Assembly (NCBI GenBank): GCA_012837705.1
Contig: DUQQ01000096.1
Location: 1 to 55,224, forward strand
DNA: 55,224 nt
Direction of reading: 5' to 3'
From: Hydrogenispora sp.
GTDB lineage: Bacteria > Bacillota > UBA4882 > UBA10575
Part shown: piece by piece, positions 8,560 through 17,639 of the stretch
Position numbering within the stretch: the stretch's first letter is position 1
How the letters are laid out: every line of letters begins with the position of its first letter
Notes under the pieces: model-generated
What the model was told of the DNA's origin: nothing
Database searches by the model: none
What the model saw: the letters and a program-made list of their open reading frames with translations, nothing else
Made by a program: the position numbers and the translations under genes

Positions 8560-8800
8560 GGATTTGACGGGAGAAAAGAAGGAGAACGGTCTCCGTCGAA
8601 AGGAGGAGCCCTCTTCGGTTGAGGGGATGAGGTTATAAATGGGAACATCCAACTACGGTATAACCGAAAAGGAACGAAGAGGATAGGCATCGTGAAGGAG
8701 CCGAGGGGATTCAAGGAATGGACCTTAGCAGCGAGGACGGGATTTCACGGGAACTCGCGGAAACCCACGGAAATTCAGCCCGGGAAATTTGGAGCCTAAT
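8560..8800 (+). ncRNA. Candidate structured RNA or leader of unknown class
   Basis: No protein gene is supported between 8373 and 8796. The plus strand of 8560-8800 is purine-rich and packed with complementary segments: TTTGAC 8563-8568 with GTCGAAA 8595-8601 (one bulge) enclosing GGAGA-ACGG-TCTCC 8581-8594; CCCTC-TTCGGTT-GAGGG 8609-8625; GGTTATA 8631-8637 with TATAACC 8659-8665; GGATG 8625-8629 with CATCC 8646-8650, which would form a pseudoknot with the previous stem; GCGAG 8731-8735 with CTCGC 8754-8758; AAATT 8771-8775 with AATTT 8786-8790. Hairpins read on both strands, so the strand is inferred from purine-rich loops. On the minus strand it would be the leader of the envelope operon. 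I cannot match it to a known RNA family; it could be a decayed element instead. Confidence 0.35.
8605..8710 (+). repeat. Imperfect internal repeat inside the candidate RNA
   Basis: GGAGCC followed by GAGGGGAT occurs twice: at 8605-8628 with a 10-base insert (ctcttcggtt, the hairpin tip) and at 8697-8710 with no insert. The flanks before each copy are also similar (tcgaaaggag, tcgtgaag). A third GGAGCC is at 8791-8796. Confidence 0.5.
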
Positions 8801-9866
8801 AAGAGGAGGAGTTAGAAAACGGGGATAATGGAATGCGCACTGTTATGGTGGTGCCTTTCCCGATCACGGAATGAAAGGAGAGTTCGCCATTGACAGAAGC
8901 GATCCGTTCTTCCATGCCGACAAGGCCAAAATGGCCCGTACTTTTCGCTTGACTGACGTCAAAGCCACAACCGTCATCTTCGATCGTCGCGAAGACCGTT
9001 CCGGGGGCTTGGATGGTCAAAACAACTTGCGCTTTGGTCGCCTGAGCATGTTTGACAATATTATGCAACGCCTCTTGGATCACCCGGTACAAAACCAGCT
9101 GGGTTTGGTGATCTAATTGCGTCTCGTCTCCGCGGAGGAGGCATGTGATCTCCAGGCCGTGGCGGGTCTGAAAGAGTTCACCGAGGGTTTCTAGGGCTTC
9201 AAAGAATCCTTTCTCTTGCAAAATAACGGGTTGCAACTCATAGATCATCAACCGCATCTCCCGCTGGGCCTCTTCCACCATCTCTTTAACCTGTGCGATG
9301 AGGGCTTTCGCTCTTTTGGGTTGCGTCTGGAAGATCAATTCCAATGTGTTAAGGTTAAGGCTGATTCCAAAGAGGCTCTGGGATACGGAATCATGCAATT
9401 CTCTAGCAATGCGGTTTCGCTCTTCAACCACCACCAGTTCTTTATTTTTCTGTTCCAACCGCAAGCGTTCATCTTTGATGCTCAAATATTCAAAGGCCAA
9501 ACAGATCATCATTGAAATGATCCCCACGCCCATACTCGTCTGGAAAACAATCAGCCGGGAGGGAAAGAACGACCAGGGTAATAAAGTCACAGGCAAGGCC
9601 ACAAGGAAAAAAGTGGTTGTGGATACCAAGTAGGCATGGATCATCCTTAAAAGAAGGTGTTCAGTGTAGACTGGAAAGCGGGAAAAGAATTTTCTTGTCG
9701 CGATAAAGGTGGAAGAGATGAAAAAACCGGCCATCAGACCAAAAATGGTATAGGTAAGGAAGGTGGTTAGCGAGCATGGAATGCCTTCGACGGTCAGCAT
9801 AAACATGAGTGCAATGCCGATCCCGATGCACCCGCTAAAGACAGGGGTTCTTAATTGTTTCTTCAT
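8796..9866 (-). CDS. Sensor histidine kinase, LiaS/NarL-partner type (HisKA_3)
   Basis: A 356-residue membrane kinase. Four hydrophobic segments (about 10-26, 33-56, 75-97, 103-127) leave almost no extracytoplasmic sensor domain, suggesting sensing in or at the membrane. The HisKA_3 dimerisation region carries ERNRIARELHDSVSQ with the predicted phospho-His at 158. The HATPase region has NIVKHAQAT (N box), DDGCGFD (G1) and GHFGLVGMEER (G2). The start at 9866 has a GGAGG site; an upstream ATG at 9920 does not. It lies 108 bases after the response regulator gene on the same strand. LiaS-like kinases commonly monitor envelope stress, fitting the envelope operon downstream, but that link is inference. 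Confidence 0.9.
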   Translation of the reverse strand: MKKQLRTPVFSGCIGIGIALMFMLTVEGIPCSLTTFLTYTIFGLMAGFFISSTFIATRKFFSRFPVYTEHLLLRMIHAYLVSTTTFFLVALPVTLLPWSFFPSRLIVFQTSMGVGIISMMICLAFEYLSIKDERLRLEQKNKELVVVEERNRIARELHDSVSQSLFGISLNLNTLELIFQTQPKRAKALIAQVKEMVEEAQREMRLMIYELQPVILQEKGFFEALETLGELFQTRHGLEITCLLRGDETQLDHQTQLVLYRVIQEALHNIVKHAQATKAQVVLTIQAPGTVFATIEDDGCGFDVSQAKSTGHFGLVGMEERIASVNGELSFHSVIGKGTTITVRIPLSPFSNSSSY

Positions 9867-9974
9867 GATCTGTCCTCCAATCAACCAATGACCTGGATCG
9901 CCCCGACCAGGTGCCATCACGCACCTTGATCTATCTGTTTAAATTAAATCTTGCTTTTTGCAAAGCGAAAAGCT

Positions 9975-10598
9975 TTATACCAGTTTCATATTGAGGGCTT
10001 TGATTACTGCTTGGGTCCGGTCTTTGACTTGCAATTTCTGAAGAATACTACTGACATGGGTTTTAACGGTAGTCTCGGAGATGTGCAGTTCGGCACCGAT
10101 CTCTTTATTGGACTTACCTTTTACCAGCTGCTTAAGGACCTCCTTTTCTTTGGCGGTCAATGGTTCAATCGCCGGTTTCTCCTGACGAACGCGCTGCATC
10201 AACTTTTTAACGATCCGGGGGTGCAGAACAGGCTCTCCACGCTGGGTCGCTTTGACCGCAGCCAACAGTTTTTCCGGAGGTGAGTCTTTCAATAAATAGC
10301 TTAGAGCCCCAGCGTCGATGGCCGCAATAATCTCGTCATCTTCACAGAAACTGGACAGGACGATCACTTGGGTCCGGGACTGACTTTCGCGGAGGGCTTT
10401 GATAACCTCCACGCCACTCATCTTTGGAAGATGAAGATCGATGATCGCCACCTCTGGCACCAATTCTTTCAACGCCGGTAAGGCGGTCACCCCATCACCC
10501 GCTTCCCCGACAATGCGGATCTCCGGATCGGTGCTTAGATAGGTCTTAAGTCCTTCCCGGACAAAGGGATGGTCATCCACAATATAGACCCTAATCAA
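9975..10598 (-). CDS. Response regulator, NarL/LuxR family (LiaR-like)
   Basis: A 207-residue DNA-binding regulator. The receiver domain has the acidic pocket (VDD at 7-9) and phospho-acceptor Asp54 (AIIDLHLPKM), and the conserved Lys in SYLLKDSPP. The C-terminal LuxR-type helix-turn-helix (about 144-205) shows LTAKEKEVLKQLVKGKSNKEIG and TVKTHVSSILQKL. The start is placed at TTG 10598: it gives the typical MIRVYIVDDHP beginning and an AGAGGGTGA site 5 bases upstream; GTG 10607 has none. It is the partner of the histidine kinase just downstream. Targets are not visible here. Confidence 0.92.
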   Translation of the reverse strand: MIRVYIVDDHPFVREGLKTYLSTDPEIRIVGEAGDGVTALPALKELVPEVAIIDLHLPKMSGVEVIKALRESQSRTQVIVLSSFCEDDEIIAAIDAGALSYLLKDSPPEKLLAAVKATQRGEPVLHPRIVKKLMQRVRQEKPAIEPLTAKEKEVLKQLVKGKSNKEIGAELHISETTVKTHVSSILQKLQVKDRTQAVIKALNMKLV

Positions 10599-10817
10599 TT
10601 CGGTCACCCTCTCGTAAAAATACCTCCGGTAATGTATGAGGACTTCGACGGGAAGTTATTTACATCCTTTTCCTTCCGCCAGCTTTCGCCCAGATTGGTA
10701 ACTGGCGAAATATTCTTGCATCACTCGAAACTCGTCTCTTATCACGCGTTTGCATGATGGCCATTGGCAATTTTCTCCGTCGAGGCCAAGGGTGTTCTCC
10801 GTTCCGCCAAAAATCAA

Positions 10818-10846
10818 TTGACACCAACAAATAACTGTGATATTAA
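10818..10846 (+). promoter_or_regulatory. Sigma-A promoter of the esterase gene
   Basis: A perfect -35 TTGACA (10818-10823), a 17-base spacer, and -10 TATTAA (10841-10846) stand 45 bases ahead of the start codon. Confidence 0.8.
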
Positions 10847-10891
10847 TAAGCAAATAGGTAATTTTTGGTACACTCGGAAGGAGGAAAGTTC

Positions 10892-11872
10892 TTGAAAATA
10901 AAGAGTCCGTTGCTGGCTGTTGTTTTGATTATTTGCTTATTTCAAGCCACCGCTTTTGCTGCTGAAAACCGCCTCATCAGCGCAAGGGTTCCGGCGCCAT
11001 CATTAAAAAACAATCTAGTGGAAGAGCCCATAAACCAATTATTAGTGATCGCATTACCACCGTCCTATTTTCGCTCAACGCAAAAATATCCGGTGGTCTA
11101 TTTTTTACATGGTTTTGGCGGTTCACCGCATAGTGTTGGCATCTTCGCCCGGATTGCCGATTCGTTATACGAGCAGAACCAGCTTAATGAGATGATTATT
11201 GTCGGAATTAATGGTTCTAACCGGCTAGGAGGAAGTTTCTACGTTAATTCCCCAGTCATCGGAGATTGGGAAGATTTCGTGGTTAAAGATGTCATCAGCT
11301 ATATTGATCATAATTACCGGACAATTCCCCACCGTTCTTCCAGAGGAATCGCCGGTTTCTCCATGGGTGGGTTTGCCGCCATCAATTTGGCCTTCCACCA
11401 TCCCGATGTTTTTGGCGTGTTATACAGCTTAGCTCCTGGGTTATTTGATGAAAACGGATTATCGCAAGCGATGGCGACTTGGGATCAGACGTTCAAGCAG
11501 GCTTACGGAGCAGCCTTTTCTCCCAATCCTGAGCTTCCATATCCGCATAGCGAAATTCCTACACTAGATAACTCGGCAAGTGATGAACGGATCAAAGCGA
11601 ATTGGGAAAACGGCTTTGGTAACCTCCCACAAAAAATTGCTGATTATCTAAACTCAGGAATCGCCTTAAAGAGTATTCGGATCGAATTTGGCGAGCAAGA
11701 TTACTACAAATGGATCATTAATGGTTGCGTATATTTTTCTCAGTTACTAACCGCTCAAGGCATTCCGCATGAGCTAAACCGTTTTTCCGGCCGACATCAA
11801 TTGACCAACGATTTGATCGAGAAAAACATTCTGCCCTATTTTTCCCAGCAATTAGAGCGCGTCGCGCCATAA
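10892..11872 (+). CDS. Secreted esterase of the alpha/beta-hydrolase fold (EstA/esterase D-like)
   Basis: A 326-residue exported hydrolase. TTG 10892 follows a GGAAGGAGG site and yields a signal peptide (MKIKSPLL, hydrophobic core, cleavage near AFAAE); the upstream GTG gives a poor N terminus. The putative esterase signature is GFSMGG with nucleophile Ser157, the oxyanion-hole loop is FLHGFGG (71-77), and SGRHQL near the C terminus supplies the predicted catalytic His. An acidic residue in the GEQD stretch is the likely third member. The family (putative esterase PF00756) hydrolyses small acyl or feruloyl/acetyl esters. Signal peptide and lack of a lipobox suggest secretion to the periplasm or outside. 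It is transcribed alone from a strong promoter. Confidence 0.88.
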   Translation: MKIKSPLLAVVLIICLFQATAFAAENRLISARVPAPSLKNNLVEEPINQLLVIALPPSYFRSTQKYPVVYFLHGFGGSPHSVGIFARIADSLYEQNQLNEMIIVGINGSNRLGGSFYVNSPVIGDWEDFVVKDVISYIDHNYRTIPHRSSRGIAGFSMGGFAAINLAFHHPDVFGVLYSLAPGLFDENGLSQAMATWDQTFKQAYGAAFSPNPELPYPHSEIPTLDNSASDERIKANWENGFGNLPQKIADYLNSGIALKSIRIEFGEQDYYKWIINGCVYFSQLLTAQGIPHELNRFSGRHQLTNDLIEKNILPYFSQQLERVAP

Positions 11873-11895
11873 AAACCAACCCTTCTCCGTGATCG

Positions 11896-11930
11896 AAAAA
11901 AGGGTGTCTCCCGATGGAGACACCCTTTTT
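11896..11930. terminator. Bidirectional terminator between esterase and gap
   Basis: A perfect 15-bp inverted repeat (11897-11911 with 11916-11930) has A residues on the left arm and T residues on the right, so it can end transcripts from both convergent genes. Confidence 0.92.
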
Positions 11931-11955
11931 GTGTTGCGTAAAGATTCGAAGAACC

Positions 11956-12987
<1,032 letters not shown>

Positions 12988-13049
12988 TTAGAGTTAAATG
13001 GTAATGAACGGCTGCGCGTGTACAGCCGCCATGGATCCCTTTCCCTTCA

Positions 13050-13078
13050 ATTGTATAAAAGATCGTTATAATCTGCAA
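13050..13078 (-). promoter_or_regulatory. Sigma-A promoter of gap
   Basis: On the minus strand, -35 TTGCAG (13073-13078) and -10 TACAAT (13050-13055) are separated by exactly 17 bases. Confidence 0.75.
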
Positions 13079-13105
13079 CAATTTAAAGGAAACACAAAGG
13101 AATTT

Positions 13106-13119
13106 TTAACAATTGTTAA
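13106..13119. promoter_or_regulatory. Palindrome upstream of the gap promoter, possible operator
   Basis: TTAACAATTGTTAA is a perfect 14-bp palindrome lying about 28 bases upstream of the -35 of gap. No regulator is assigned. Confidence 0.4.
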
Positions 13120-13177
13120 TATAGTGTTCACTGCCCATTCCTTGCCAGTGGTGATCCGTTTCTTTTAGGGTAAAAAA

Positions 13178-14833
13178 CTACTGTTCTTGGTGTTCTGCCC
13201 GAATTTCAACCCGCCGGATCTTCCCACTGATCGTCTTCGGCAGTTCCGAACGGAACTCGATCACCCGTGGGTATTTGTAGGGGGCGGTCACCTGCTTCAC
13301 ATGATCTTGCAGCTCTTTAGCCAACTGGTCACTGGCGGTATAACCCGACGCCAGAACAATCGTCGCTTTGACGACTTGTCCACGGTCCGGATCGGGAACA
13401 CCGGTCACCGCACATTCTAACACCGCCGGGTGTACCATGAGGGCGCTCTCCACCTCAAAGGGGCCAATCCGGTAACCGGAGCTTTTAATCACATCATCCA
13501 CCCGACCAACAAACCAATAGTAGCCATCTTCATCACGCCAGGCCGTATCCCCGGTGTAATAGCGGCCGTCATGCCAAACCGCTTGTGTTTTTTCCGGGTC
13601 CCGATAGTATCCGGCAAAGAAACCCAGCGGTTTTTGGCGGTCAGTCCGGATCACGATCTGCCCAACCTCACCAACCTCACAGACATTCCCCTCATCGTCC
13701 ACAAGCTCCACCTCATAACCGGGTGAAGGTTTCCCCATCGAACCGGGTTTCGGCTCCATCCAGGGGTAAGTGGCGATCGCCACGGTCAACTCGGTCTGCC
13801 CGTACCCTTCACGAAGTGCAAGGCCGGTCATCTTATAAAACTGGTGATAAACTTCGGGATTCAACGGTTCCCCGGCCACCACACAATATTCCAAACTGGA
13901 CAAGTCATAAGTGGTTAAGTCCTCTTTGATCAGGTAACGGTAGACCGTAGGCGGGGCGCAAAAGGTTGTAACCTTATATTTTTCCATCATCCGTAATAAT
14001 TCTTTGGCGCAGAAACGGTCGAAATCATAGACAAAAACGGCACTTCCCGCCATCCATTGCCCGTAAATCTTACCCCAGACCGCCTTCGCCCAGCCGGTCT
14101 CCGCCAGGGTCAGATGCAACCCACCATCCTTCACCCGCTGCCAATACTTGGCAGTAACGATGTGCCCTAAAGGATATTGGAAATTATGGGCCACCATCTT
14201 CGGGTGCCCAGTAGTACCCGAAGTAAAATAAAGGAGGGAAATATCCTCCGGCGTCACTTCCTCCGCCGCCGTCCGCGGAAAAACCGGTTCAGAGGCGGCC
14301 ACTTCCTGCGCAAAATTGAGCCAACCCGGTCGGGTCTCTTCCCCGTTCACCAGAACTTTCATCTGCAGACTAGGTGAAGCCGGCGCTGCCTCCTCAATGT
14401 GCGCGATTACTTCGGGTTCGGCCACGGAGATAATCATCTTCACCTCCGCCGCTTGGTTCCGGTAGATAATATCCTGCGCCGTCAAAAGATGGGTCGCCGG
14501 AACCGCAGTCGCGCCTACTTTATGGAGACCCAGGAGGGCAAACCAGAATTCATAGCGCCGTTTTAAGATCAACATCACCCGGTCGCCTTTTTTGATGCCC
14601 ACCCGTTTTAAAAACCCGGCCACCCGGTCACTGTACTCTTTCACCTCCGCAAAGCGGATGATTTTGCTTTCTCCTTCTTCATTACACCAGACCAAAGCCA
14701 CCCGGTCCGGGGTCTCCGCAGCAATCCGGTCGACCACATCATAAGCAAAGTTAAAATTATCCGGTGCTTCCAGCTTAAACTGGTCCACAAACTCTTCGTA
14801 AGACTGATACTCAGCCGTTTCGAATTCCTTCAT
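13178..14833 (-). CDS. AMP-forming acyl-CoA synthetase (acetyl-/medium-chain acyl-CoA ligase family)
   Basis: A 551-residue adenylate-forming enzyme. It carries the ANL core motifs [13 protein letters not shown] (P-loop, about 206-218), GYGQTE (about 337-342), [28 protein letters not shown], and the C-terminal Lys of [10 protein letters not shown]. The family activates a carboxylate with ATP to an acyl-AMP and then forms the CoA thioester. Sequence style is nearest to medium-chain acyl-CoA ligases (MACS-type) used for branched or aromatic acids, but the exact acid is not determined. The XRE-cupin gene lies 230 bases upstream on the same strand, a pairing common in Clostridia, so regulation by that protein is likely. 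The start has AGGTGA 8 bases upstream. Confidence 0.9.
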   Translation of the reverse strand: MKEFETAEYQSYEEFVDQFKLEAPDNFNFAYDVVDRIAAETPDRVALVWCNEEGESKIIRFAEVKEYSDRVAGFLKRVGIKKGDRVMLILKRRYEFWFALLGLHKVGATAVPATHLLTAQDIIYRNQAAEVKMIISVAEPEVIAHIEEAAPASPSLQMKVLVNGEETRPGWLNFAQEVAASEPVFPRTAAEEVTPEDISLLYFTSGTTGHPKMVAHNFQYPLGHIVTAKYWQRVKDGGLHLTLAETGWAKAVWGKIYGQWMAGSAVFVYDFDRFCAKELLRMMEKYKVTTFCAPPTVYRYLIKEDLTTYDLSSLEYCVVAGEPLNPEVYHQFYKMTGLALREGYGQTELTVAIATYPWMEPKPGSMGKPSPGYEVELVDDEGNVCEVGEVGQIVIRTDRQKPLGFFAGYYRDPEKTQAVWHDGRYYTGDTAWRDEDGYYWFVGRVDDVIKSSGYRIGPFEVESALMVHPAVLECAVTGVPDPDRGQVVKATIVLASGYTASDQLAKELQDHVKQVTAPYKYPRVIEFRSELPKTISGKIRRVEIRAEHQEQ

Positions 14834-15065
14834 CCCGCTATCACCTGCTCTTTTTTGATCTTTTCGCTAATATTCTCGTAGGTATAACGCAAGCGTGCAA
14901 ATAAATGCCAACCGCACGAATCGCACGATCTTTACGAACGTCTTTCTTAAGGCCGGTATTATACTCCAGCGCGCCGGGGACTCCTTACCGGATTGTTAGC
15001 GGTTCAGCTTGCCAGCATAGTCGTTTCCCTCAAGCCAAAGTTCCCTCGATGGCGCACCGAAAAGC

Positions 15066-15620
15066 TTAAATAATCACGGCCAAAAACTGCGCCGGTTCCC
15101 CGTTAAGCGCCTTCATGCCATGCTCAATCCCGGAATCAAAATAAATCGAATCGCCCGGATACAACACCACTTCATAACCATCAATGAAGACCTGGAGGGT
15201 CCCGGAGAGGACATAATTAAACTCCTGTCCGGGGTGGCTATTGAGTTCAACCCGTTGCTGGTCGGGTTTGGGTTCGACCGTGACGAGAAAGGGCTCGGCT
15301 TTTTTATGCATATAATTATAGGCCAAACTCTGGTACTTATACGCCTTCCTTCTTTCAACCGAAACCCCCCGCCCTTTCCGGGTGAGGGCGTAACTGCGCA
15401 AGCGAGGCTCTTCCCCGGTCAGCAGCGCACTGAGTTCCAGATTAAACCGGCGCGCAATCCGGTACAAGACCCCCACCGGAATATCCTCCTCGCCTTTTTC
15501 ATAGTTTAAATAAAGTTCAGGCGTAATCTCAAGATCCGCCGCCAGTTGTTCCGGGGTTACCCCTTCGATTTCCCGGATTTCTTTAATACGAGCAGCCAGC
15601 TGTCTAATCTCCTCTTCCAT
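15066..15620 (-). CDS. XRE-family transcriptional regulator with C-terminal cupin domain
   Basis: A 184-residue regulator. The helix-turn-helix (about 5-65) reads ARIKEIREIEGVTPEQLAADLEI and YLNYEKGEEDIPV; a cupin (about 110-183) follows with HPGQEFNYVLSG and YPGDSIYFDSGIEHGM, including the metal-ligand-like His/Glu. XRE-cupin proteins commonly sense small organic ligands or acids and repress or activate neighbouring metabolic genes. The start at 15620 has AGGAG 8 bases upstream; the longer frame to 15773 overlaps recQ and is not homologous. It probably controls the acyl-CoA synthetase gene just downstream. Confidence 0.88.
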   Translation of the reverse strand: MEEEIRQLAARIKEIREIEGVTPEQLAADLEITPELYLNYEKGEEDIPVGVLYRIARRFNLELSALLTGEEPRLRSYALTRKGRGVSVERRKAYKYQSLAYNYMHKKAEPFLVTVEPKPDQQRVELNSHPGQEFNYVLSGTLQVFIDGYEVVLYPGDSIYFDSGIEHGMKALNGEPAQFLAVII

Positions 15621-15702
15621 TTGCGTCGCTCCTTTCTTAACTTGCCTATCTTTCCTGGGTCTTGCCACCGGAAAAGAGATGTACGGTGCCAATCCACCAG
15701 GT

Positions 15703-17475
15703 TTACTCCTGCTGCGCGTCCTGGATGGCCTCCAAAAAAGCGGCTCCGTATTTTTCCAGCTTTTTGTGGCCAACTCCCTTCACCGTCAGCAATTCTTCGG
15801 CATTAGCCGGTCTAAGCTTCGCCATTTCCCGGAGAGTGCTATCGTTAAAAATAACATAAGGCGGAACCTGTTCCTGGGCCGCAAGGTCCTTTCGTAAGCT
15901 GCGCAGACGTTCAAAGAGCGGATCATGGGCCGGTGTTTCCACCGTCACCACTTCTTTTTTTCCCCAAACGGGACGGTCTTCTTTCAAAACCGCCAGTGCC
16001 TTCGGGCGCAGTTTAACCACGGGATACTGCCCGCCGCTGACACTAAGATAATCTTCGGCAATCAACTGGTTGATCAGCTCTTTGATCTCCGCCAGTGTCC
16101 GTTCTTTCATAATGCCGTAGGTCGTAAGGCGGTTAAAGCCTAAGCTCCGAATTTTTTGGGTGGTTGACCCTTTTAGAACCCCGGCAAGCAGGTTCACACC
16201 GTAGGCGCCCTGCATGCGGACGAGACAGGAAAAAACCTTTTTGGCGTCTTCCGTAATCTCCACCCGGACCCAACGGGGATCACAATTACCACAGCGCCCG
16301 CAACGGTCGGGCCCTTCTTCCTCACCGAAATAGGCCAGGATAAACCGGCGCAGGCACTGGGTGGTATGGGCGTAATCGACCATGGTCTGAAGCTTCTCCA
16401 GCTCCGCTTTTTTCCGGGCTGGCGCATAAACGGTCTGCTCGATCAGGTATTTTTGGATGATAATGTCCCGCGGACTGAAGAGCAGGATGCACTCACTCGG
16501 TTCCCCATCCCGACCCGCCCGTCCCGCTTCCTGGTAATAGGCTTCCATATTTTTGGGCAAATTGTAGTGGATAACATAACGGATATTAGACTTATCAATC
16601 CCCATGCCAAAAGCGTTGGTCGCTACCATCACCCGGAGATCGTCATTGATGAATTCTTCTTGGACGGCTTTCCGTTCCTTCTCCCTTAAACCCGCGTGGT
16701 AGCGGCCGACCGCATACCCTTCCTGCTGCAAAAGCCCATAGATATTATCCACTTCTTTGCGGGTAGCCGCATATATGATCCCGGCCTCCTGGCGGTTTTG
16801 GGCCAGATATGATAAGAGAAAATCCTTTTTTTTAACCCGCCGGTAGACCTTGAAGTACAGGTTGCTCCGGTCAAAACCGGTCACATAGACGTTGGCTTCT
16901 TTAAGCGCCAGTAAACGAAGGATGTCCTCCTGCACCTCTTCGGTGGCAGTCGCCGTGAAGGCGGCAACCACCGGCCGCTGGGGCAGTTTTTGAACAAAAG
17001 CGGCGATCCGCCGGTAGCTGGGGCGAAAATCATGTCCCCATTGGGAGACACAATGGGCTTCATCGATGGCTAAAAAGGCGACCCGAAGCTCCCGGATCAT
17101 TTCCAAAAAAGCCGCCGCCCCTAAGCGTTCGGGCGCAATATACAAGATTTGATAAGCCCCTTTGGCGGTTTGTTGAATCCGGCGTTCAACTTCCCCAGGG
17201 CTTAGTGAACTGTTGATGAAAGAGGCCGGGATTCCTAAGTCCTGCAAAGTATCCACTTGATCCTTCATTAAAGAGATCAAGGGCGAAATGACCAGCGTAA
17301 CCCCGTCAAACAATAAAGCTGGGATCTGGAAACAGATGGATTTCCCGGCTCCAGTCGGCATGATCGCTAGCGTGTCCTCGCCTTGGAGGATACTGGAGAT
17401 CACCCGGGCTTGCCCCGGTCGAAACCGGGGATATCCGTAATACTTCTGTAGCAGTTCTTCCGCTTGAGCCAGAAT
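15703..17475 (-). CDS. recQ: ATP-dependent DNA helicase RecQ, probable ATT start
   Basis: A 590-residue superfamily 2 helicase acting in recombination and repair. It shows MPTGAGKS (Walker A), DEAHCVSQWGHDFRP, TATEEVQEDI, the helicase C motif AGRAGRDGEPS, the RecQ zinc-binding Cys set (CLRRFILAYFGEE to CGRCGNCD), the winged-helix region, and a C-terminal HRDC domain (about 515-590). The only canonical start, TTG 17520, has no ribosome site. ATT 17475 has GGAGGTG seven bases upstream and gives the usual start before AQAEELLQKYYGY, so I place the start there (about 590 residues, like B. subtilis RecQ). It is separated from the XRE gene by about 80 bases. Confidence 0.93.
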   Translation of the reverse strand: MLAQAEELLQKYYGYPRFRPGQARVISSILQGEDTLAIMPTGAGKSICFQIPALLFDGVTLVISPLISLMKDQVDTLQDLGIPASFINSSLSPGEVERRIQQTAKGAYQILYIAPERLGAAAFLEMIRELRVAFLAIDEAHCVSQWGHDFRPSYRRIAAFVQKLPQRPVVAAFTATATEEVQEDILRLLALKEANVYVTGFDRSNLYFKVYRRVKKKDFLLSYLAQNRQEAGIIYAATRKEVDNIYGLLQQEGYAVGRYHAGLREKERKAVQEEFINDDLRVMVATNAFGMGIDKSNIRYVIHYNLPKNMEAYYQEAGRAGRDGEPSECILLFSPRDIIIQKYLIEQTVYAPARKKAELEKLQTMVDYAHTTQCLRRFILAYFGEEEGPDRCGRCGNCDPRWVRVEITEDAKKVFSCLVRMQGAYGVNLLAGVLKGSTTQKIRSLGFNRLTTYGIMKERTLAEIKELINQLIAEDYLSVSGGQYPVVKLRPKALAVLKEDRPVWGKKEVVTVETPAHDPLFERLRSLRKDLAAQEQVPPYVIFNDSTLREMAKLRPANAEELLTVKGVGHKKLEKYGAAFLEAIQDAQQE

Positions 17476-17639
17476 GGCTCCCACCTCCGGTTCCGTAAAG
17501 CAAAAGCTATTTCTTGACAAATAAATCGTCGCCGTTTATAGTAAATCAGAGATACATTGGATAAAAGAACCATTTTTATGTGGCTTACGCCGATGGGTAA
17601 TAACTCCCACAATTCGACCAAACGCAAAGGAGTAATGAG

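Noticed and set aside
8454-8714. An 86-codon minus-strand open frame inside the RNA-like gap
   Set aside because: No ribosome site, low-complexity Pro/Phe/Ser composition and no recognisable protein; the pairing pattern explains the sequence better.
14834-15065. A possible T-box or riboswitch leader upstream of the acyl-CoA synthetase
   Set aside because: No T-box sequence or conserved riboswitch core is seen; only a TATAAT without a good -35 and a short CGTGCG direct repeat.
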